Origin: Sphaerolaimus hirsutus
Taxonomy: Eukaryota > Nematoda > Chromadorea > Monhysterida > Sphaerolaimidae
Assembly (NCBI GenBank): GCA_964036195.1
Contig: OZ038451.1
Location: 30,583,927-30,647,926 of the forward strand
Direction: 5' to 3'
Length of the DNA: 64,000 bases
Every line of letters starts with the position of its first letter. The first letter of the stretch is position 1. Below the pieces are notes generated by a model. That model was not told where the DNA came from, searched no databases, and saw only the letters and a program-made list of their open reading frames with translations. Of the stretch, positions 1 to 10,300 are shown in pieces. The position numbers were made by a program, and so were the translations under genes.

Positions 1-82
1 ACTTGACGTTCCACTTATAACTGTAAAAACTTACCACTTAAAAGTTTCCTTGACCCTTGTTCACTTGTGGAATTGGCCCCAG
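1..82 (+). mobile_element. M-family element, right end only
   Basis: The sequence CACTTGTGGAATTGGCCCCAG is the right end of the M family described at 467-1422. It stops exactly where the first recognisable exon opens at 83, so it supplies the splice acceptor of that exon. The left part of the element lies outside the window. Confidence 0.6.
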
Positions 83-161
83 GGAAAGCACAGGGTGGCT
101 CAATTGAAATTGCAAAATATGTGTGAAAGTGGCAATCTTGTAGTACCATTGGCATCTGCTG
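83..161 (+). CDS. Gene 1a exon
   Basis: Open in one frame from GGCCCCAG|GGAAAGC to GCATCTGCTG|GTGAGC, leaving one base of a split codon. It encodes a Gln/Leu-rich peptide ending VVPLASA. The exon at 323 completes the codon as GAG. Confidence 0.5.
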
Positions 162-2836
162 GTGAGCTCGTTGATTCGATTTGATATTTGTTATTATTCA
201 TGTCCTTCGCGGACAGCATAATATGCATCAATTTATCAAATTAATTAATTTAATTAATTTGATTTTTTATGGTATTTAATTGTTTTGGAACAATTTGACA
301 AAAAATCGCATGCGAAATGCAGAGACGCTGACATCGTCCAGCTGCGATGGGAGCAGTTGGAACAGAGCGCCACATTTCACATTCAAAAATGCAGGCAATC
401 CATCGGACGAACATTCTCCATACCCGATCAAACGCCTTCTAAACGCCAATCTTTTGAATGAGCCAGGTGCCAATTCCAAAAGTGCACCGGTGACAAGAAA
501 AGTGCTACGTGGTGGATCGAGTTTTAAATAACGATGGAAAATATTCTGGAAAAGTGTGTACATTTGTAAGTGTTCTTTATTCAATGACTTTTCGTAACTT
601 TTATGACATAAATACTTTTTTCAACTAGATTATTGCATTTTAAAATGTTTCTGGTGCCGGTTCCGCAAGTGGAAAAGTTAAGAGTAAAGAGTTAAGAGTT
701 GATTAAAATGATAAATGATAAGTAAAGAGTAGAGTTAAAAGTTAAGAGTTGAGTAAAATCATCTGTCGTTTTTTTCAACTCTTAACTCATAACTTAACTT
801 TACTCATAACTTGCCATTTGTTTTTTTACTCAAGTTTTAACTCTTAACTTTATACAACTCTGTTTTGCTGCGCCGCATAACCATTTGCACATTTTTTGTT
901 TTGCCCCTATGGTGAAACAAGTTTTGTATTGTGTTGCATTTTATTCATGCATTTTCAAACAAACACACCGAAAAAATTGAGAGAAAAAACTTTCCAAATT
1001 TTCTACCTTTCAAATCGTTGTTAGGCATCGTTAAAAATGGTATTTAGGTACATAAATTGTAAAAATTCAACTTATATAGTCAGCGTACATGATACTCTGC
1101 CCTCGCACTGATGTGTCTCGTGTTGGAAGCGTGCCAATGATTATTAAATCATGCGATTTCTGTAAAAAGATGAAAAAGTCTTCGATGTGAATATGTTAAT
1201 GAATAACATTATAACAACAATCAATTTTATCATCTTTTTATGAAACTTGCACGCGTTAACCATCGTTGGCACACTTCCAGCGGGAACCACGCGTGCAGGG
1301 TGTAAAGTAACCGGAGTATAACTAACGATATCTCTAAATGTGAATGCATATTATTTTTAGTTTAGTTTGACTTGACAGTTGACACTTTCCTTGTCACTTG
1401 TCACTTTTGGAATTGGGCCCAGATCTACTCAGTGAGAATCTATTTAACCCAAAAAGTGGTCAGCCTCAAGGGAAAGTCCGTGTGAAGCGGTCATTGGGCA
1501 TTCCGTCGGGCGGGGCGGAGCCCAATTTGAACAGGCCGGAAAGGAAGGCCACAATGTTGGCAGATAAAGCTGTCACGCAGAGATATAGAAGAAAGAGCAG
1601 TGGGGTGAGTGGGTTGTCAAAAGATCAGTAGTCAGAAACAGCATTCCAAAATTAAAATTTGATATTTATTACCATATTAAATACCTCCAGTATAAGATAT
1701 ACCTTACCGTATTTGTCTGAATAATCCCCCTGGGGGATTAATATTTCGCCAGACTTTTTTTTTGGGGGGGGGGAATTATTCGAGGGGGAATTATTCTTTC
1801 ATCAAAATGTTCGAGTTTTTTTTCTATCAAGTCATTTCACGAAATGTGCATTTTTAACACAAAAACGTGCCATTTTTGTTAAAATTTGGCACAACTAATT
1901 GATGAAATATCTTTAAGGGGGAATTTTTATTTCCTCACTCGTCTTTCAGGGGGGGTTATTCGAGGGAGGGACTTATTCAAGGGGGGAACTATTCAAGCAA
2001 ATACGGTATATTGATTTCGTTACCTTCAAAAATCCAAAACTTGTACTTTATCATACAGGGTACCTCATATTTGAGGTATACCTTATATTGGAGGTAATAC
2101 GGTAGTATTTTCTCCGTGTTTTTTTTCCACCAAAATTCAAATTACATTAAGTGTTGGAAATTTCAAAATTTTTTGGATCTCGGTTCACGCTTCAAAAAAA
2201 TTGCGGTTCAGGTATCGGTTCCGGTACTCAGGTTCGGTTGCGGTCAAGTTAGTTCGGATCAAAAACGATTAAAATTTCATTTCCAGATGATAAAATTATC
2301 GGGTATCGGGTAAAAAAAAGCAACGTCAAAAACAATGATGCGGCCCGGGAGTAAAGTTCTGATATCAGTACCAGTTCGGGTATGAGCTTCGGTTCCGGTT
2401 CCGCTTCTCTGTTCCAAAACATGCTTGGAAACACGGTTCGGTTCGGTTCATTTCGGTAGCGTCTCCCGAACCTGAAAACAACTATAAAAAATTACACTGA
2501 AAATTTAAAATTAAAATAAAAATAAAAACAGCTATAAAAATTTATTTTTTACACAGAAAGTTTGTTTTAAAAATTGTTTGTCAAAAGAAGGAATAATGAC
2601 AGAAATCCTAATCGAAAAAAAGTTCATTGAAAATACGTCAAGTAATGATTCTAAAATTTTCAAAATGCGCGCAGGTAATAAGGCACAAGCTTAATAAAAA
2701 GATCAGCACAAAATCGTCACCAAAATGCAGAAAAAATTCACGGAGCAGACAAGAAAATGTTCCTAGTGTTCATGGAGCACAAAAATCAAATATAACTGAT
2801 TGTGATTTTGATGGATCTGTTACTGGAACCGCAACA
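83..2836 (+). CDS. Gene 1a: four exons of an unrecognised protein
   Basis: Four open segments join with matching phases: 83-161 (phase 0 in, 1 out), 323-466 (1 in, 1 out), 1423-1604 (1 in, 0 out) and 2675-2836 (0 in, 0 out). Every boundary has GT and AG. The combined product is hydrophilic, rich in Ser, Asn, Lys and Arg, with no domain I recognise; peptides such as SLGIPSGGAEPNLNRPERK and FNPKSGQPQGK are clearly protein-like. Two acceptors (82 and 1422) are the right ends of M-family elements, and the intron 467-1422 is one entire M element. The model is partial at both ends. The next plus-strand exon, at 7202, needs a phase-1 donor, so either one exon is missing between 2837 and 7201 or a new gene starts at the ATG at 7222. 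Function unknown. Confidence 0.6.
323..466 (+). CDS. Gene 1a exon
   Basis: Acceptor CGAAATGCAG, donor GAGCCAG|GTGCCAATTCC. The frame is open for 47 codons and is Ser/Asn/Pro rich. The donor GT is the first two bases of the M element that fills the following intron. Confidence 0.6.
467..1422 (+). mobile_element. M-family introner: whole intron of gene 1a
   Basis: The intron starts GTGCCAATTCCAAAAGTG and ends CACTTTTGGAATTGGGCCCAG. These ends are inverted copies of each other, so the intron is one inverted-repeat element. CAG stands on both sides (464-466 and 1420-1422): the left copy ends the exon and the right copy is the acceptor. Joining across the element completes codon G|AT and keeps the frame open on both sides. 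A second M-type end starts near 654 and a family Q element sits inside. Confidence 0.85.
1092..1319. repeat. Family Q inverted-repeat element
   Basis: The motif GTTGGAAGCGTGCCAA near the left end reappears inverted as TTGGCACACTTCCAGCG near the right end, followed by ACGCGTGCAGGGTGTAAAG. Related copies lie at about 44930-45120 and, inverted, at about 45549-45810. It is nested inside the M element at 467-1422. Confidence 0.6.
1423..1604 (+). CDS. Gene 1a exon
   Basis: Phase-1 acceptor, then 60 open codons, basic and Pro/Gly rich, to the donor AGTGGG|GTGAGT, a good consensus site. The GC content is clearly above that of the flanks. Confidence 0.65.
1672..2102. mobile_element. Family A-type TA MITE, outer copy
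   Basis: The left end CCATATTAAATACCTCCAG and right end TTGGAGGTAATACGG are inverted copies with TA on both outer sides. A second A element (1707-2006) sits inside it. Confidence 0.5.
1707..2006. mobile_element. Family A TA MITE, inner copy
   Basis: Ends CCGTATTTGTCTGAATAATC and ATTCAAGCAAATACGG, flanked by TA at 1705-1706 and 2007-2008. The inside holds G-rich repeats of the form GAATTATTCGAGGGGG. Confidence 0.75.
2103..2674. repeat. Degenerate GGTTCGG-type repeat and A/T-rich intron
   Basis: From about 2185 to 2480 the motif GGTTCGGT/GGTATCGG recurs on one strand and then in inverted form. It looks like an old motif-array element, but I could not define its ends. The remainder is A/T-rich with nothing recognisable. 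Confidence 0.3.
2675..2836 (+). CDS. Gene 1a exon
   Basis: Acceptor GCGCGCAG, donor GCAACA|GTGAGA, 54 whole codons, Lys/Ser/Arg rich with an acidic end. Phase 0 on both sides matches the exon ending at 1604. Confidence 0.5.
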
Positions 2837-3626
2837 GTGAGAGCTGAATTTTTTCTTAATATGAATTCATTAGCTGATGATATTTGATTTTTTTCTCCAA
2901 AATAACTCGAGTAACTTATTGGCTTGTTTTTTACACACACTAGTTTTCGACCGGAATTTCGAAAACTTTGTAAAACAAATAGATCAGTTTTGATAGGATC
3001 TGAGTTCACCGAAATGAAGCTCTGTCAACTACAGTTGATCGAGATAAAAATAGCCATTCCACTGAAGTCAAATGCATTCAAATCTGAGTTTTCAAATGTT
3101 TTTTTTATTTTTTCCTCGGTTAGCTAACAGGGGGGGGGGAGTTTTTCGAGGGGGTGGGGGTAATCGATATTTATAAAGCTATTAGGGTATATTTATAAAG
3201 CTTCCTCACAACATTTATTTTGATCAAATGGGTATATTTTCGCTATTGCTATTTCATTTACAATCGCTTAATCATATTCATCAATTTCAATTTTTTTTTC
3301 ACATTTTGTTTCACGTTTCACATTCAGTTTTTGTTCTGAATCGTTTTTCCCGTGCACTAGAAAACACGAGCTGTTCCTACTGCAATTTTTCACAATGAAA
3401 AATACCTTAAAAAATGTGACAAGTAAACACGTGTTTCACATCATACATTCCCTTATTTTGCGATTATATAGTAGCAAAAATAGAGGCGGCTGCTAGCCAC
3501 ACGACGTTTTGTTGAATAGGTATAAAAATAGTAATTGTTAAATTGTGGTAGCGCCATGAAAATGGCTTGTATGGTCATGGCGCCAGTTTCCAATTTTGCA
3601 ATTCCTGTGGTATTTCGACTGAACAT
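2837..3626. other. Non-coding stretch
   Basis: Around 2931-3110 lies a partial family F copy (ACACACTAGTTTTCGACC followed by CATTCAAA-type arms). The rest is A/T-rich and holds nothing I recognise. Confidence 0.4.
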
Positions 3627-4740
3627 TTGGCTCTACACTAGTGATGGAATGGCGCCATGGCGCTGGCGCCAATTTAGGGCGCCAAAGGGCGCCGCGCCAT
3701 GGCGCCAATTTAGGGCGCCAAAGGGCGCCGCGCCATGGCGCCATTGGCGCTTGGCGCCCTTTTTCTGTGGCGCCCACAATCTGAAAGGCGCCATGGCGCC
3801 CTTGGCGCTTGGCGCCCTTTTTCCGTGGCGCCCTTGGCGCCTGGCGCCCTGCTTTAAAAGGGCGCCAAAAAGGCGCCAGCAGGGTTTCAAGGTGAGTGCT
3901 GTGTAAATGAAAAAAAAGATGAAAAACGCATCTGTGGATGATCTAAATTCGGCAGAAAAATGGACGAAGTGGTGTGAGCGAGTGAAAATCTTTTGTGCAA
4001 CGGTTCATCAGATGTGTCTGACAGATCAGAAGACGAGAATGATGAACCGTTGAACTTGCAAAATCATAAATCAACGGATTCAAATCGTTGCAAATCCATT
4101 TTTTGTTCAATTCAAGGAAACCTTGATTGGCAAAGTCTATTTGAAGTGAATGGATTGTTGTCAAATGACAATATCCATTGTGTTTGAATTCGTCATGTGG
4201 ATTTTATTTAATTTTTTTTGTTCTAGTGTTGTTTTTGTTCATTACATCCTGGAGAACGCAAATTAAGTAGTGAATGTGTGTATTAGGGTGCTGTAGAACC
4301 TGTTTTAGCACACGCAGGGCGTTCTATGCACTTTTTTATCCTGGTGCCCTTGGCGCCTGGCGCCCTATTTTTCAAACGGCGCCATGGCGCCCTTGGCGCT
4401 TGGCGCCCTCTTTCCGTGGCGCCCGCTTTCCGAATGGCGCCATGGCGCCCTTGGCGCCTGGCGCCCTTTTTCTGTGGCGCCCTTGGCGCTTGGCGCCCAC
4501 TTTCTGAATGGCGCCATGGCGCCCTTGGCGCCTGGCGCCCTTTTTTCTGGCGCTTTTCCATCACTACTCTACACGCACTAGTTTTCAACGGATATTTTGA
4601 AAACGCAGAAATCAGCTTTGAACGCATAGCAGTTCTCTTCAATGAGGCGTCCTCCAAGTTGATCAGAATAGAAAATACCTAACTAATTCCGGTAAACTTG
4701 AATGCGTCCGATGTCGATTTATGAGATTTCAAAGTTTTTG
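3627..4740. mobile_element. Family F element split by a hAT insertion
   Basis: The F terminus GGCTCTACAC stops at 3638 and resumes after 4574 as GCACTAGTTTTCAACGG. The two halves are separated by the hAT-like element 3639-4566, whose 8-bp duplication is part of the F end. The typical F inner arms (ATCAGCTTTGAACGC) follow. Confidence 0.55.
3639..4566. mobile_element. hAT-like element C1 with GGCGCC arrays
   Basis: Termini TAGTGATGGAATGGCGCC and GGCGCTTTTCCATCACTA are flanked by the perfect 8-bp duplication CTCTACAC (3631-3638, 4567-4574). Both subterminal zones are dense arrays of GGCGCCATGGCGCC and CTTGGCGCTTGG units. The 450-bp unique core starts GGTTTCAAGGTGAGTG and is shared with C3 and the truncated copy at 4900-5656. 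It has no intact transposase frame. The 8-bp duplication and TAGNGNTG ends fit the hAT superfamily. Confidence 0.85.
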
Positions 4741-4754
4741 TAGAAAACTACCTA

Positions 4755-5656
4755 CCGTATATCCTTGAATAAGACCCCAGGGGCGTTATTATTTCGTCAG
4801 AGGTTTTGGGGGGGGGGGGAGTTATTCAAGGGGGGTACTATTCAAGGGGGGAGTTACTTTTTCCTCAGAACTTCCAGGAAAACTTTCACTTTATGCATTG
4901 TTTGTATGCTTTTTCCGTGGCGCCCTTGGCGCCTGGCGCCCTGCTTTAAAAGGGCGCCAAAATGGCGCCAGCAGGATTTCAAGGTGAGCGCTGCGAAAAC
5001 GATAAAAAAGCGCGTCCGTGGATAATCGAAATTCGCTGGAAAAATACACGTGGTGCCAGTGGATTGAAATCGTTCGTCCAATGGTTTTCCAGACACTTCG
5101 GCTGGAATGATGGGCCGTGCAACCTACAAACTTGTCAATCAACGGATTCAAATCGTTATAATTCCATTTTTATCCACTTCAAAAAACATCCATTGCAAAA
5201 AAATCTATTTGAGGTGAATGCTTTGCGACAATTTTCATTGTGTTTGAATTAAAATTCACGTGTGAGTTAATATGATTTTATGCAAAATTTTTGTTGCTAG
5301 TTTCGTTTTTGTTGATTACATGCTAGAGAACATAATTAAAGAAGTGATTGTGTAAAATATAGTGTTGGAGAACCATTTTTAGCACACGCAGGGTATCATA
5401 CACACTTATTTATCCTGGCGCCCTTGGCGCCTGGCGCTCTAATCTTCAAATGGCGCCATGGCGCCCTTGGCGCTTGGCGCCCTCTTTCCGTGGCGCCCTT
5501 GGCGCCTGGCGCCCACTTTCCGAATGGCGCCATGGCGCCCTTGGCGCCTGGCGCCCTTTTTCTGTGGCGCCCTTGGCGCTTGGCGCCCAGTTTCCGAATG
5601 GCGCCATGGCGCCATTGGCGCCTGGCGCCCTTTTTTCTGGCGCTTTTCCATCGCTA
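4755..5656. mobile_element. Truncated A element fused to a left-truncated C element
   Basis: An A left end (CCGTATATCCTTGAATAAG after TA) runs to about 4900. There it abuts a GGCGCC array and a C-type core that ends TTTTCCATCGCTA at 5656. The C element lacks its left terminus, so no duplication can be scored. Confidence 0.5.
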
Positions 5657-5800
5657 ACTGGGTCCTGGTAACTTTTTTTCAGTTCTGGGCGACACCATTT
5701 TCAGACCAAAATATGTAAATATTATGTTCCGAAAACTTTCGGCGTCGACATTGGCATGAAAAAGTATTCTCAATTTCGAATTTTTTAAGTCGATTGTATT

Positions 5801-6008
5801 GTGGCTGCACACACTAGTTTACTAACACAAGTAAACTCAATTCGGGTGCCCATAAATCAGCTTTGAACGTATTTGAGTTTACCAGAATACGTTTTTTAGA
5901 TCCTCGTCAACTGTAGTTTACAGAGTTCTCATTTTGGTAAACTCAAATGCGTTCAAAGCTGATTTATGAGCACCCAAAATGAGTTAGTAAACTAGTGCGT
6001 GCAGCGCC
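5801..6008. mobile_element. Family F palindromic element F3
   Basis: The arms GTGGCTGCACACACTAGTTT and AACTAGTGCGTGCAGCGCC are inverted copies, flanked by ATT on both sides. The inner arms carry CAGCTTTGAACG motifs in both directions. Confidence 0.7.
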
Positions 6009-6649
6009 ATTGCACAAATTTAAATTAAATCCTTCATAATTTAGTAGTATTAGGTACACGTTGGCGTTCAATTTTTTATGCGAAAATAGATTGTTAATTG
6101 CGTTTGATTCGTACTGATCGGTAATCGACACGATATTACGGCCATTTTTCACAAAAATATAACGAAAATCTTCTCTTCATACAAAATGCACCTTTCTTAC
6201 CACCACTACATTTTCAATCGTAAAAACGCAATTTCAAAGATGGCCAAAATGCGGAAACAGCTGGCCTTGTTTGTTGGCATTTGGATACTCTGCGGGATTA
6301 CGTTTCAAGTGCAGGTTTTCACCGCTAAATACATCAACTTTTACATTTATTGACCTCAATATGTACTTATGTACCTACCCTGTTTCTTTTAGCATATGGA
6401 TAATTTAACCGAAAATATTTGTGTTTTTGACTGATTTTTGAAACCTATTATACGTGTTTCATGTGGAATATTTAGATCCAGAAACGAATACAGTGCAGTT
6501 TTTTGAAAAGTTTTTCAAGAAAACTTCCCCGGAACATTTGGAGCCTATAAATATGTCACTTTACGAAGTTTGAAATGACTAACTTAAAGATTCTGAAAGA
6601 TTTCAGTAAATTCTGACAAAATTCGACATTTTTCTATCAGTTCCATTTA
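6009..6649 (+). other. Mostly unannotated stretch with one signal-peptide-like ORF
   Basis: A/T-rich. A small open frame from ATG 6186 (inner ATG 6240) to a GT after CAG at 6314 encodes a peptide whose C-terminal part, LALFVGIWILCGITFQVQ, resembles a signal peptide or membrane anchor. No neighbouring exon matches its phase. It could be a first exon or chance. Confidence 0.2.
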
Positions 6650-7076
6650 CCGTATTACCTCGAAATACCCCCAGGGGGTTTATTATTTCGCCAGCAAAAT
6701 TTGAGGGGGGGATAATTCGAGGGGGGGTTTATTCGAGGGGGGGGTCTATTATTTCGCCAGAAATTTTCGAAAATTCCCCATACGCAGACGTAGAAAAATC
6801 AAACAATTACATAGATGTATGTGTGTTTATAGGCATCTATAACTGTATATACACAAAAACCCTTCCCTAACGTCACTTAATCATCAGTTTTAACGTGTGT
6901 TCTGCATTGTACAGAACACAAACTGTGGTATTTGTCATGTACGTTCATGTTACACTCAGTTTTAGGGGGGGTATTTCGAGGGGGGGGTTTATTATTTCCT
7001 CAGCCGAAATTTAGGGGGGGTATTTCGAGGGGGGGGTTAATTCAAGGGGGGGGGGGGTTAATTCGAGGTAATACGG
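6650..7076. mobile_element. Family A TA MITE A3
   Basis: Ends CCGTATTACCTCGAAATACC and TAATTCGAGGTAATACGG, with TA on both sides (6648-6649, 7077-7078). The middle carries the A core seen near 45240-45420 (AATCAAACAATTACATAGAT and relatives). Confidence 0.8.
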
Positions 7077-7201
7077 TAAATAAATAGGCACACACACTTG
7101 ACATTTGAACGAAAGACTGGCAAAATTACCGGTTGCCAATTTTTGATCTAAAACATTCAACCTAAGCCTAAAACCTAGAACCTTAACTTTCAACCTCCAA
7201 G

Positions 7202-7315
7202 GAACCTATCATATAAGAAATATGGAGGCATTCGAGGGCATGCTGCACGGGCTTGCGGAGTTGGATGATGATGGTTATATTGCAACTACTTATTGCGTGA
7301 TGCTGCGAGCGGAAA
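7202..7315 (+). CDS. Gene 1b exon (possible start ATG 7222)
   Basis: Open from CTCCAAG|GAACC to CGGAAA|GTGAGA, phase 1 out. It contains MEAFEGMLHGLAELDDDG from the ATG at 7222. The acceptor is doubtful, because no phase-1 donor exists upstream, so this could be the first coding exon. Confidence 0.6.
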
Positions 7316-10300
7316 GTGAGACGCTAAGATTTCTGATACTGTTTTTATTGCAGCCCCCCCCACTTGAATAAGTCCACCCCTTGCATGTGGCAAGTCCCTC
7401 ATTGCGTAAAATTTATACATTTCGAATAAGTGATAAAATTTGCATGCCTCCAAAGTGAACCTAGCATTCCCATCCACAGTATCGTCACTCCAAGTGAAAA
7501 TAGGTATGGACTTAAGACACCCCCTACCCCTCCAAAAAAACCCCCCACCCCAATCAGACACATCGGGCACTTCGCGTCAAGTGCGCCTTTTGGCCGAATC
7601 GTTGCATCAACGTTGGCTTTCAGGTGCCATTCCCGAACCCTGTAGAATGGACTGTAAAAAATGGTAATGTCATGCAAAGTGTCTAATGGCCCTACACACA
7701 CTAGTTTTCACCGTGACCTGTGTGAAAACTGAAATGGCCACATGGCCACATTCAGTCTACTCTTATCGTATGCTATATGTGTTTTAGTTTTCAAATTTTG
7801 AAACTTCTACCTTCATTAATTTAAATTCAAATTTAATCAAAATTAAATCATTCAACCGTGTCCATCAATTTGCATTTGAAATTTTTTTTCAGTTTTCACA
7901 CGAAGTCACGGTGAAAACTAGTGTGTGTGTGTAGGCACAATTTATGTCAACGTGGTAAAGTACAAATCTGAAATGCTCACTAAAATGTCGAAATATATTC
8001 TTGTTACCCTATGTTTGACATTTTTCACGAGATTTTACATTACTTTTGACACTTTTGCCATATTTCATAAAATTGACGTTGTCCAGAGCATTTTTCAGAC
8101 AATTAGCATGACACTTGATATTTTACAAGGCACTGTACAGGGTGCGGGAGTGGCGCCAGACATGGGATTTGCGCCCACAGCTGCGAGACTGGTTGCCAGG
8201 CTGTCAGATTTGAGGGGTGAAGGTGGAGATGCGACCTTCGAGAGTATAATTTATGCACTGCTGATGAATGATTATAGGGACAGGTGAGCGTTTTTTAATT
8301 TCTTAAGTTTCTCAATTGCTTTCTAAGGTGTCCGTCAACTGCAGTTGACAAAGATTCTAAATAAAGGAGTTGACAAAGTAAACTCAAATACTTTCAACGT
8401 GATTCATGAGAACCAAATTTGAATTGAGTTCTTTAAGCAAACCAGCAAAAACAGAATATTGAAAAAATTGTGGAAACACCTCGAGCCTCGATTCAAAGCC
8501 AATTTTTAATGGGTAGTTAAATTGAGGCGAGTCTATGGGCACAACACATTTCTGTGCCATGTTACAACTCAGACCATATTTCTATGAGTTTTAACCTCGA
8601 TTCACAACTCGAGTTCGAACTTTTTCGCTTTTTCAAACTCCCCAATATTTTTCATTTTTCACTCACATTTCCACGCATACCGTATATCCTCGAATAAGTC
8701 CCCCGGGGAGTTATTTGTTCGTCAGTGTTTTTGAGGGGGGGGGGGGTTATTCAAGGGTGGGGAGTTATTCAAGGGTGGGGAGTTATTCAAGGGAGGGAGT
8801 TATTTTTTCCTCATAACTTTCAGGAAAACTTGCAGGTAGGTAGGTGTGTATACACTGCATAAAATACACACTGTGTATGTGCTTTCGCTGCTGTAGGCTA
8901 ACATTCTTTTGTATTTTTGTCTCACACACTGCACTGCATTTGCATTACGTTTTTCACTTGTTGCACCATTTTCCACACTCATCACAGAGGGGGGAGTTTT
9001 TCAAGGGTGGGGAGTTATTCAAGGGGGGGGGGAGTTATTTTTTCGTCAGCGTTTTTGAGGGGGGAGTTATTCAAGGGTGGGGGGTTAAGGGGGGGTCTTA
9101 TTCGAGGATATACGGTAAATATTTTTGCAGAAAATCTCTGTGCCAGCAGTCTCCATCGATGCTGTGCAACAGTGCCCAATTTGCATTTGAATTTTACGAT
9201 CATTTCAGAGATCGAGATACACTTTACCAGGGGCTTATTGATGTTCTCTTGGATTACCTGGACATGCTGGTAGGCAGTAATTGCTGTCAATCATTGGAAA
9301 AGACTATGTAAAGTGCCATGTAAAGTGTGAAATGTCAGGCAAAGTGTCAAGTGCCAATTTTTAAGGATATTTTACATGAATTTTGACACATGCACGTCAT
9401 TGACCGTATTTCTTCTAATAGAACGGCATACCTCCAATAGAACGGCACTTCTAATAGAACGGCAGTTTTTGGCGCGTTTTTGCACTCATGGAAACAATAG
9501 AACGGCAACTTCCAATTGAACGGCACCTACAATAGAACGGCACGTAGAAGTTTCGTTCGTTAGACGGTAGATCGTTTGGAGTATGCCAGAACACAAAGAA
9601 TGGATGGTGAGAACGTTTAAAGCATTCAATAGGATGTTAAATTACAAACTGATGCTATGATATCTAAATATTGCTCAAGCTTTATAAAAAATAAGGCTAT
9701 GTGCAAATGAGTAAATGTGTGAAAAAAGTTGGCAAAAAAAATAGAACGATAGCCTCCAATAGAACGGCACCTCCAATAGAACGGCATGTAAAAATGTTGA
9801 CGATAAAAATAGAACGGCGCTCTTCTATTAGAAGAAATACGGTAACATATAAATAGCATGACTTTGGACACTTTGCATTACATCTGGGGCCATTCAAAGG
9901 GGGGCTTATTCAAGAGTTTTACAGTAGACAAAACACAAACCCCTCTAAACCTCCCCTGTTCATCAAGGCAATTTAATAAAAGTGTTTTTCTAAACATTAA
10001 GGTTGGGGTGGAATGTTGGACGGCGCAGAACGCCAGCGGAGCGCCGGTGGAGTTGGCGTCTCGCTTGCTGCAGCATTTCGGTGCGCACATGCAGGCGCTC
10101 AGGTACAAGCGAATGCAGGTTTGTTGCCTTTGTGAAATACATACCGTATTTCCTCGATATGGGGCAGGCCTGATACGCACATCTGCCCTTTACGCACATT
10201 CGCCAGTTTTTTTCACTTGACACTTTTTCAAGTGATTTTCAGATATGAGTGAAGTGAAAAAAAGTTGTGCAATGACATTAGTGAACTTTTTTCACTCCAC

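Noticed and set aside
3639..5656. Long open frames full of APWRPWRLAP-type repeats on both strands
   Set aside because: They are translations of GGCGCC arrays in hAT-like elements; open in many frames at once and with no independent coding signal. The same applies at 16860-17762, 38949-40097, 48770-48990 and 53565-54453.
9404..9842. CRISPR-like direct repeats (AATAGAACGGCA)
   Set aside because: Units lack regular spacers, appear inverted at the other end, and lie within a TA-flanked MITE in eukaryotic DNA.
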